Assembly (NCBI GenBank): GCA_012514225.1 | Contig: JAAZAQ010000134.1 | Coordinates: 1 to 19,505, forward strand | Direction: 5' to 3' | DNA from: Clostridiales bacterium | GTDB lineage: Bacteria > Bacillota > Clostridia > Christensenellales > Aristaeellaceae | DNA: 19,505 nucleotides | In this document: positions 14,659-19,505 of the stretch, in pieces | Position numbering within the stretch: the first letter of the stretch is position 1 | Layout: each line of letters begins with the position of its first letter | Program-made: the position numbers and the translations under genes | The notes under the pieces: model-generated | What the model was told of the DNA's origin: nothing | What the model saw: only the letters and a program-made list of their open reading frames with translations | Databases searched by the model: none

Positions 14659-15705
14659 ATGGACCTGAGGCTGTCGGAATACCAGCCGGTATCCCAGCTG
14701 GTCACCCCGGTTCACGAAATCCACGTTCCCCGCTTCCCGGTCATCGACGTGCATACCCACTTCGGCCCCATGGTGCTGGGGCCTGAATATGAAAAGGAAT
14801 ACGACACGGAGCAGGTGCTTGGTAACCTTGCACGGTTCGGTGTGGAGCAGGTCTGCAACCTGGAGCTGGTCTGGGACGGGGAGCTGGAGCGCATGAACCG
14901 CAAGACCGCGGGGCAGGAGGGCCGCCTGTTCACCTTCCCCTCCGTGGATGTGTCCCGGTATGAGGAGCCGGGGTTTGAGGATGGCGTCCGCCGGTCCATG
15001 GCCGCCTACGCCCGGGCCGGGTACAGGGGCGTCAAGCTGTGGAAGAACATCACCCTGTACCTGAAGGACAGCCAGGGCGGACACATCCGCCTGGACGACC
15101 CGAAGCTCGCCTGCGTCTTCGACGCCGCGGGGGAAAACGGGCTCGTCGTCCTCATCCACATCGCCGACCCCAAGGCCTTTTTCACCCCCTTCGATGGGCG
15201 CAACGAGTATTACGAATGCCTGGTGGAAAGCCCGGAGTGGGATTTCTCCGGCCCCGGGCATTTCAGTTTCCGGGAACATATGGAAATGCAGGAGGCCGTT
15301 CTGTCGCGCCATCCGGGCACTGTCTTTGTCATCGCCCACTGCGGCTCCTGCTCGGAGGACCTGGGCTACGTGAGCGGCCTTCTGGACCGCTTCCCGAACC
15401 TGTACGTCGACATCGCCGCGCGCATCAACGGGCTGGGCCGCCAGCCCTACGCGGCGCGCCGCTTTTTCCTGCGCTATGCCGACCGCGTGCTCTTCGGCAC
15501 CGACTTTATCGCCGGCCAGGACCCAGCGGAGCTGTACCCCTACTACTACCGTTTCCTGGAAACCTTCGACGAGTACTTCGACTACGCGCCCCCCGGCAGC
15601 GAAAACTCCATGGGCCGGTGGAAAATCTACGGCATCGGCCTGCCCGACGACGCGCTGCGGCTGGTGTACCGGGACAACGCCCGCAGGCTGCTGAAGCTCG
15701 AATAG
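14659..15705 (+). CDS. Amidohydrolase-2 family metal-dependent hydrolase
   Basis: The 348-residue protein has the TIM-barrel metal site of the amidohydrolase superfamily: VIDVHTH (His32, His34), IHIAD (His167), IAHCGS (His227) and LFGTDF (Asp282). The lack of a carboxylated-lysine type second site and the overall motif order fit the Amidohydro_2 group, which includes ACMSD-type decarboxylases and lactonases of sugar and aromatic acids. A sugar-lactone hydrolase role would suit the operon, but this is inference. ATG 14659 is preferred over an upstream TTG because CGGAGG lies nine bases before it. It is the last gene of the operon. No strong plus-strand terminator was seen before the structured repeat. 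Confidence 0.85.
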   Translation: MDLRLSEYQPVSQLVTPVHEIHVPRFPVIDVHTHFGPMVLGPEYEKEYDTEQVLGNLARFGVEQVCNLELVWDGELERMNRKTAGQEGRLFTFPSVDVSRYEEPGFEDGVRRSMAAYARAGYRGVKLWKNITLYLKDSQGGHIRLDDPKLACVFDAAGENGLVVLIHIADPKAFFTPFDGRNEYYECLVESPEWDFSGPGHFSFREHMEMQEAVLSRHPGTVFVIAHCGSCSEDLGYVSGLLDRFPNLYVDIAARINGLGRQPYAARRFFLRYADRVLFGTDFIAGQDPAELYPYYYRFLETFDEYFDYAPPGSENSMGRWKIYGIGLPDDALRLVYRDNARRLLKLE

Positions 15706-15764
15706 GGGGAAAGCCGCGCAAACCAACAAGCCCGGAGATTTCGTCCACCCTGGCTCAGACTGTC

Positions 15765-15785
15765 AAAAAACCTTGCTGTCAAGGT
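15765..15785 (-). terminator. Minus-strand terminator-like hairpin in the repeat copy 2
   Basis: ACCTTG (15770-15775), loop CTGT, CAAGGT (15780-15785) form a 6-bp stem. On the minus strand it is followed by TTTTT (15769-15765). It would act as a back-up terminator behind the aldo/keto reductase gene and protect the sugar operon from antisense transcription. Confidence 0.5.
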
Positions 15786-15968
15786 GATAACCAGGGGGCG
15801 TCGGGGGGTATCAGCCCCCCGATATTCATCGTGTCGTCCGGCAATGCCTGACGTGCGGGGCGTTTTCGCGAACAGAGAGACATCCCGCAGCCATCCTCCG
15901 AATTGATAAGGGTCCGCAGACCTTTATGACAAGAAAGGGCGCCCGGGGCGAAATCGCCCCGGGCGCCC
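15769..15968. repeat. Structured intergenic repeat, copy 2
   Basis: This is the second copy of the element at 229-420, in the same orientation, filling most of the convergent gap between the amidohydrolase and aldo/keto reductase genes. Hairpins correspond one to one: H1 TCGGGGGG (15801-15808) with CCCCCCGA (15815-15822); H2 GTCCGGC (15836-15842) with GCCTGAC (15846-15852), one mismatch; H3 GCGGGG (15855-15860) with TCCCGC (15883-15888), enclosing GTTTTC and GAGAC; H4 ATAAGGGTC (15906-15914) with GACCTTTAT (15919-15927). The linkers ATCGTGTCGTCCGGC, CGGGGCGTTTTC and CGAACAG are identical to copy 1. The last hairpin differs most and here serves as a minus-strand terminator. Confidence 0.75.
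15931..15968 (-). terminator. Intrinsic terminator of the aldo/keto reductase gene
   Basis: A perfect 14-bp stem, GGGCGCCCGGGGCG (15937-15950) and CGCCCCGGGCGCCC (15955-15968), has an AAAT loop. Read on the minus strand it is followed by TTTCTT (15936-15931), 26 nt after the reductase stop. On the plus strand no T-run follows, so termination of the sugar operon here would be less efficient. Confidence 0.85.
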
Positions 15969-15994
15969 TGACAGTCAGGCAGCCGGCGGCCTTC

Positions 15995-16978
15995 TCACCA
16001 CAAATCGTGCACCGGGTCGCGGATGAGGCGGTCGTACACGGCGCGGATGCCCTTCATCTGCCCGTCCGTCAGTTTCGCCATCCCGGAGGCCTTGACGTTC
16101 TCCCCGATCTGCTCCGGGCGGCTGGCGCCGGTGATGACGCAGCTGACCGCGTCTTGCATCAGGATCCACCGCAGGGCGTCCAGGGTCAGCTGCTCCCCGC
16201 CCAGCAGCCTGCGCAATTCCTCCACCGCCTCCAGCCCCCGCTCGTAGTCGACGCCGGAGAAGGTCTCGCCCTTGTCGAAGGACTCGCCCTTGCGGTTGAA
16301 GAAACGGTGGTCCTCCTTGCCGAAGGAGGAATCCTTCGAGAATTTCCCGGTCAACAGCCCGCTGGCCAGCGGCACCCGCACGATAATGCCAACGCCCTTC
16401 TCCAGAGCCTGCGGGAAGAGCCGCTCCTGCGGCCGCTGGCGGAAGAGGTTGTAGATGACCTGGATGGACTCCATGCCCTCGAACTCCATCGCCTTGAGGC
16501 CTTCCTCCACCCGCTCCACGCTCACGCCGAAGTGCCTGATTTTGCCTTCCTTTTTCAATTTCCGCAGTTCTTCGAAAATCTCGGGCCGGTAATACACGTC
16601 CGTGGGCGGGCAGTGCAGCTGGATGAGGTCCAGCGTCTCCGACTGCAGGCGCTTCAGGCTGTCCTCCGTATACTTCCGGACGGCATCCGGCGTATAGCCG
16701 GCGGACACGTGGGGCGTAATCTGCCGGCCGCACTTGGTGGCGACGTGGACCTTGTCCCGCTTGCCCTTCAGGAAGCGGCCGATGCTGCGCTCGCTTTCGC
16801 CGTTTGAGTACACGTCCGCCGTATCGAAGAAGTTGATGCCCCGCTCGAACGCCGCCTCCAGGGTAGCCTGCGCGGTCTTCTCGTCGTAGGCCTCGCCCCA
16901 CTTCCCGCCCAGCTGCCAGGTTCCCAGCGAGATTTCGGACACCTTCATCCCCGTGCTGCCCAGTTCCCGGTATTTCAT
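15995..16978 (-). CDS. Aldo/keto reductase
   Basis: This 327-residue NAD(P)H-dependent oxidoreductase has the complete aldo/keto reductase tetrad: Asp52 (NFFDTADVY), Tyr57, Lys82 (VATKCG) and His122 (LIQLHCPP). The start MKYRELGSTGMKVSEISLGT is typical of the family. ATG 16978 is preferred over the in-frame ATG 16993 because GGAGGG sits seven bases upstream of it. These enzymes reduce aldehydes and sugar carbonyls in the cytoplasm; the substrate cannot be told. It is transcribed alone, toward the sugar operon, from a TATAAT promoter with a palindromic leader, and ends at a strong terminator. A link to the sugar operon is not shown by the sequence. Confidence 0.93.
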   Translation of the reverse strand: MKYRELGSTGMKVSEISLGTWQLGGKWGEAYDEKTAQATLEAAFERGINFFDTADVYSNGESERSIGRFLKGKRDKVHVATKCGRQITPHVSAGYTPDAVRKYTEDSLKRLQSETLDLIQLHCPPTDVYYRPEIFEELRKLKKEGKIRHFGVSVERVEEGLKAMEFEGMESIQVIYNLFRQRPQERLFPQALEKGVGIIVRVPLASGLLTGKFSKDSSFGKEDHRFFNRKGESFDKGETFSGVDYERGLEAVEELRRLLGGEQLTLDALRWILMQDAVSCVITGASRPEQIGENVKASGMAKLTDGQMKGIRAVYDRLIRDPVHDLW

Positions 16979-17001
16979 TCCGCTTCCCTCCATCGTCCTT
17001 C

Positions 17002-17052
17002 GCGCGGGCGAACCCCGCCCGCGCCTGTATACAGGCCTCTTCCCGCATTATA
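17002..17052 (-). promoter_or_regulatory. Promoter and palindromic operator-like site of the aldo/keto reductase gene
   Basis: On the minus strand TATAAT (17052-17047) is a consensus -10, without a good -35 at 16-18 nt, which suggests activator dependence or a weak promoter. Just downstream of the expected transcription start lies the perfect 14-bp palindrome GCCTGTATACAGGC (17023-17036), well placed for a roadblock repressor. Next to it a 9-bp GC hairpin (17002-17010 with 17016-17024) could form in the leader RNA. Confidence 0.6.
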
Positions 17053-17089
17053 CCCCGGAACCCGGGCGCAGCCGCCTTTTTCCCAACAC

Positions 17090-17114
17090 AAAACCCTCCC
17101 GCAGGGGGGGAGGG
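17090..17114 (-). terminator. Terminator of the tRNA operon
   Basis: On the minus strand CCCTCCC (17114-17108) pairs with GGGAGGG (17100-17094) and is followed by TTTT (17093-17090). It lies 40 nt downstream of the tRNA-Gln gene, separating the tRNA operon from the aldo/keto reductase promoter. Confidence 0.85.
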
Positions 17115-17154
17115 CTTGCCGGCCGCCTGCCTTCAGGCTTCGCCATGGGGTTCC

Positions 17155-17229
17155 TGGCTGGGGTGGCAGGGTTCGAACCTACGAGTGCGGGAGTCAAAGT
17201 CCCGTGCCTTACCGCTTGGCTACACCCCA
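17155..17229 (-). tRNA. trnQ: tRNA-Gln (anticodon TTG)
   Basis: The minus strand folds as a complete cloverleaf. The acceptor TGGGGTG pairs with CACCCCA, the anticodon stem CGGGA/TCCCG holds loop CTTTGAC with TTG at 17197-17195, and the T arm has GGTTCGAACC. Discriminator G and an encoded CCA (17157-17155) follow. It is the last tRNA of the three-gene operon. Confidence 0.97.
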
Positions 17230-17253
17230 CCGCCGCCGCGCGGGAGGGAAAAA

Positions 17254-17330
17254 TGGGGTGGGTGATGGGAGTTGAACCCACGACTTCCAGAGCCACAATC
17301 TGGCGCTCTAACCACTGAACTACACCCACC
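17254..17330 (-). tRNA. trnH: tRNA-His (anticodon GTG)
   Basis: The acceptor GTGGGTG pairs with CACCCAC. An extra 5' G (17330) opposite discriminator C (17257), the G-1:C73 identity pair specific to tRNA-His, is encoded in the gene. The anticodon stem CCAGA/TCTGG holds loop TTGTGGC with GTG at 17296-17294. CCA is encoded (17256-17254). It lies 24 nt upstream of tRNA-Gln. Confidence 0.97.
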
Positions 17331-17336
17331 GCATGC

Positions 17337-17413
17337 TGGCGCGCCTGAAGGGATTCGAACCCCTGGCCCACGGCTTAGAAGGCCGTTGCTCTGTCCGACT
17401 GAGCTACAGGCGC
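17337..17413 (-). tRNA. trnR: tRNA-Arg (anticodon TCT)
   Basis: The acceptor GCGCCTG pairs with CAGGCGC, the anticodon stem ACGGC/GCCGT holds loop CTTCTAA with TCT at 17379-17377, and the T arm contains GGTTCGAATCC. Discriminator G and an encoded CCA (17339-17337) are present. It reads AGA and AGG codons. It is the first gene of the tRNA operon, six bases before tRNA-His. Confidence 0.97.
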
Positions 17414-17465
17414 ATCACCGTCGGGGCAGCGCGCGGGCGCGAAGCCCTGCCGCTGACGGTTTTTG

Positions 17466-17494
17466 ATAGTAGCACAAGGCTCCGCGGGTGTCAA
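17466..17494 (-). promoter_or_regulatory. Sigma-A promoter of the tRNA operon
   Basis: On the minus strand TTGACA (17494-17489), a spacer of exactly 17 nt and TACTAT (17471-17466) form a near-consensus promoter, about 53 nt upstream of tRNA-Arg. Strength and position fit a stable-RNA operon. Confidence 0.9.
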
Positions 17495-17501
17495 TCGAGG
17501 G

Positions 17502-17533
17502 AAAACCGTCCCGGCGGAGCGCTCCGCGGGCGG
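17502..17533 (-). terminator. Terminator of the leucine-rich-repeat gene
   Basis: On the minus strand an interrupted stem pairs CCG (17533-17531) with CGG (17508-17506), CCCG (17530-17527) with CGGG (17513-17510), and CGGAG with CTCCG around the GCGGAGCGCTCCGC palindrome. It is followed by TTTT (17505-17502). It begins four bases after the gene's stop and abuts the tRNA promoter. Confidence 0.7.
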
Positions 17534-17537
17534 CTCC

Positions 17538-18626
17538 TTACGGCGCCTCCGGCTTCGGGTCGTCCCAGCCGCGGTAGACCTGCAGGCCGAAGATGTTCGC
17601 CTGGGTCAGGTAGCGGGGGTGCTCCCGCCAGCCGCCCTGGGTGGACAGCCAGGCGGTGTCGTTGATTTCGGTGCCGGGCAGCGCCGCGCGCAGGGCGTCC
17701 ATCTGCCCCTCGGGCAGCCGGGGCTTGATCTGCGTGACCCACAGCCGCTCCAGCCAGGTCATTTCCATCAGCGGCGTCACGTCCGCCACGCTTGTCCAGG
17801 AGATGTTCAGGTCCTTGAGCTTGGTCAGTTTCTGAAGCGGCGTCACGTCGGTGAAGGGGTTCATGAACAGCTCCAGGTATTCCAGGTCGGCCAGCTCCCC
17901 GATGACGGTCAGGTCGTCAATCTTGTTGTCCGCCATGATGAGGATTTTCAGCCCGGGCCACTGCCGGAGGAAGGCCAGGTCGTTGACGTGGTTGTGCCCC
18001 AGGTCCAGCGCCAGCAGGCCGGGCACGTATTTGAGGATGTCAAAGTCCCGGTTCTTGTAGAAGGGCTTGTGGTTGCCCTTGCGGGTGGAGAAGGCGGTCG
18101 CGTCGGTCCTCAGGGAATAGGTCAAAAAGCGCAGCGTGCAGTTGAGTTCCAGCCCAGGCCGGGCGGCCAGCAGCGCCTCGTACCGCTTCTGGTTGAGCGC
18201 GGCGCCGAAGGCCGTCAGCTTTGTCAGGTGCGGCATGCTTTGCACCGCCCACAGCAAGGATTGGTACCCGGTCATCTTGGCGTTCCCCAGGTCGGCTTCC
18301 GTGTCCGCCGTATGGAGCTCGCGGCCGAAGAGCGTGAAGGGGGCGGAAAACAGCACGCCGGGGTAGGCCAGGCTCAGCGCGGCCAGGCTCTTGAGCTTCA
18401 GCCCGCTGCCCTCCAGGTAGACGACCCGCGCCCGCGGAAGGGAGCCCATGGCCTTCATCAGCTCCTTCTCGTCGCGCAGTTTGACGCCGCGGAGGTCCAC
18501 CTCCTCCGCGTCCGGGGGGAAGGCCTTCCCGGCGACCCGGACCCCGGTTTCCCCGGCGGACCCGAAGAGGGGGAGCAGCAGGCAAAGGGCCGCCAGCAGG
18601 GCCATGAACCTTGTCGCTTTTCTCAT
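17538..18626 (-). CDS. Secreted leucine-rich-repeat protein
   Basis: The 362-residue product begins with a signal peptide (MRKATRF, hydrophobic core to about residue 24, no lipobox cysteine). After an N-terminal region of about 170 residues with LRR-like stretches (EEVDLRGVKLRDEKELMKAM, ARVVYLEGSGLKLKSL), residues 201-300 hold about four internalin-type leucine-rich repeats (LLALDLGHNHVNDLAFL, LKILIMADNKIDDLTVI, LEYLELFMNPFTDVTPL, LKDLNISWTSVADVTPL). Such repeats make a curved protein-binding surface, and the ligand is unknown. There is no sortase motif, transmembrane anchor or enzyme domain. ATG 18626 follows AAGGAGAT; longer readings into the leader are rejected because they would bury the signal peptide. 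It is monocistronic, with its own promoter and terminator. Confidence 0.88.
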   Translation of the reverse strand: MRKATRFMALLAALCLLLPLFGSAGETGVRVAGKAFPPDAEEVDLRGVKLRDEKELMKAMGSLPRARVVYLEGSGLKLKSLAALSLAYPGVLFSAPFTLFGRELHTADTEADLGNAKMTGYQSLLWAVQSMPHLTKLTAFGAALNQKRYEALLAARPGLELNCTLRFLTYSLRTDATAFSTRKGNHKPFYKNRDFDILKYVPGLLALDLGHNHVNDLAFLRQWPGLKILIMADNKIDDLTVIGELADLEYLELFMNPFTDVTPLQKLTKLKDLNISWTSVADVTPLMEMTWLERLWVTQIKPRLPEGQMDALRAALPGTEINDTAWLSTQGGWREHPRYLTQANIFGLQVYRGWDDPKPEAP

Positions 18627-18683
18627 CACTATCTCCTTATGTCGTCCCGCGGCGAGCGCCGCGCGGCATCCTGTCCGCCTCCC

Positions 18684-18712
18684 AGTATACCGGCGGCGGC
18701 GCGCCGCCGCAA
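18684..18712 (-). promoter_or_regulatory. Promoter of the leucine-rich-repeat gene
   Basis: On the minus strand TTGCGG (18712-18707), a 17-nt spacer and TATACT (18689-18684) make a good sigma-A promoter, 57 nt upstream of the start codon. The spacer lies almost wholly inside a perfect 18-bp GC palindrome, GCGGCGGCGCGCCGCCGC (18693-18710). Confidence 0.75.
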
Positions 18713-18930
18713 GCGCGGGCAGGCGTTCGCACGCCAACGCATCCCATCGAACACAGGTGAAAAGCGCTCCCGACACGCCCGCCTGTCCCTTGGATTGTCC
18801 TCTGCGTTTTGGCTTCCATGCCCGCCTGTATACAGCCTTATGGGAAGAATTCCCCTCCGCCATTTGAGGGCGGACGGCCGGCAAACCGTGCTTCCATGAC
18901 AACGCTTCCTGACGCCGGACTCCCGGTTGC
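18713..18930 (-). other. Non-coding gap upstream of the LRR gene with CTGTATACAG palindrome
   Basis: The gap between the amidohydrolase stop and the LRR promoter holds no convincing gene. It contains the 10-bp palindrome CTGTATACAG (18826-18835), the core of the palindrome in the aldo/keto reductase leader. Two small minus-strand hairpins lie nearer the amidohydrolase end, CCGCC-ctcaaat-GGCGG and GGGAA-ttc-TTCCC. Neither is followed by a clear T-run, so the terminator of the amidohydrolase gene is uncertain. Confidence 0.45.
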
Positions 18931-19505
18931 TTACAAACCCGGCAGGTTGCACATCCACCGGGCGGTCACCCGCTCCCCTCCCAGGAAAACGGCGTCGACT
19001 TTCGAGAGGTTCCGCAGGTCTTCCAGGGGATTGCCCTCCAGAAGCAGCAGGTCCGCGGCCTTCCCGGGTTCGAGGGTTCCAAACCGGTCTGCGTTTTTCA
19101 GGATACGGGCCGCGTTGGCGGTTGCCGTCTGGATGGCTTCATATGGCGTCATGCCGCATTGTTCCATGAGCAGCAATTCCTCCGGCACACTCCCCAGCGT
19201 GTCCGAGCCGGCCCCAATCAGGATTCCGTGCCGGTGCGCCTTGCGGACGCTCTCCCGCTGGGGCTTGACCACTAGCTCCCGCATCAGATTCGCGAGCGCC
19301 TTGTTGCCGTTTTTCTCCTCCTTGTCCGCAACCGCCGTGATTCCGCTCATGGTGGGCACGTAATACACGTTCCTCCGCGCCATGATTTCCAGCGCCTTTT
19401 GCGAAAGGACGGCGCCGTGCTCGATGCCGTCGACGCCGCCCTCAAGCGCGTTGAGCACGGGCCCCTCGCCCATCGCGTGGACGGTCACGGTCCTGTTGTG
19501 GCTGT
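18931..19505 (-). CDS. Amidohydrolase, imidazolonepropionase/prolidase-like (C-terminal part)
   Basis: The gene enters from beyond the right edge; about 190 codons to the TAA at 18933-18931 are visible. Read on the minus strand it shows VTVHAMGEGPVLNALEGG then VDGIEHG, a metal-ligand His region typical of the HutI/Xaa-Pro-dipeptidase-like amidohydrolases. It also shows GILIGAGSDTLGSVPEE with the conserved Asp, and the C-terminal LEPGKAADLLLLEGNPLEDL that closes the beta-sandwich. The N-terminal HxH metal site and any signal peptide are outside the window. A GTG at 19488 looks like a possible start but the family needs the N-terminal half, so the reading frame simply continues off the edge. 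Substrate unknown. Confidence 0.88.
   Translation of the reverse strand, partial: SHNRTVTVHAMGEGPVLNALEGGVDGIEHGAVLSQKALEIMARRNVYYVPTMSGITAVADKEEKNGNKALANLMRELVVKPQRESVRKAHRHGILIGAGSDTLGSVPEELLLMEQCGMTPYEAIQTATANAARILKNADRFGTLEPGKAADLLLLEGNPLEDLRNLSKVDAVFLGGERVTARWMCNLPGL

Noticed and set aside
15926..16807. 293-codon plus-strand frame opposite the aldo/keto reductase
   Set aside because: Starts inside the repeat/terminator region and has no motifs; the minus strand has the full catalytic tetrad.

Overview
The window looks like a chromosomal segment of a GC-rich member of the Bacillota (probably an uncultured clostridial lineage). The reasons are strong AGGAGG-type ribosome binding sites, tight head-to-tail gene packing, sigma-A promoters with 17-nt spacers, tRNA genes with encoded CCA, and family content typical of gut or digester Clostridia. 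This placement is inference; no taxonomic marker gene is present. One oddity is that both ABC binding proteins carry signal-peptidase-I signals instead of lipoprotein signals.

Layout. (1) 1-171 is the C-terminal end of a Prx6-type peroxiredoxin, followed by an intrinsic terminator. (2) 172-619 is non-coding: it holds the first copy of a structured repeat element and a clear promoter (499-527). (3) 620-15705 is a run of twelve co-directional genes that very probably forms one carbohydrate-utilisation operon: ROK regulator, ChvE/GguA/GguB-type monosaccharide ABC transporter, NagB-like sugar-phosphate isomerase/deaminase homologue, PfkB-like kinase, aldose 1-epimerase, FucI-like protein, GH4 alpha-galactosidase-like hydrolase, a second (CUT1) binding protein with two permeases but no ATPase, and an amidohydrolase-2 protein. 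(4) 15706-15994 is a convergent gap with the second copy of the structured repeat and minus-strand terminators. (5) 15995-19505 is all minus strand: an aldo/keto reductase, a tRNA Arg-His-Gln operon with its own promoter and terminator, a secreted leucine-rich-repeat protein, and the end of an imidazolonepropionase/prolidase-like amidohydrolase.

How the genes work together (inference). The CUT1 system would import an oligosaccharide, and the GH4 enzyme would cleave it using NAD+ and a divalent metal. The ChvE system would import free monosaccharide, GalM would equilibrate anomers, and the FucI-like, NagB-like and PfkB-like proteins would isomerise and phosphorylate the product. No aldolase or dehydrogenase that would finish a known pathway is present. 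The NagB-like, PfkB-like and FucI-like proteins each appear, by eye, to lack residues normally considered important in their families, so the substrate is probably not one of the textbook sugars.

The most unusual non-coding signal is a roughly 190-nt element present twice (229-420 and 15769-15968, same orientation). Its hairpins are retained through compensatory and wobble changes. A second signal is a CTGTATACAG palindrome found both upstream of the aldo/keto reductase gene and upstream of the leucine-rich-repeat gene.
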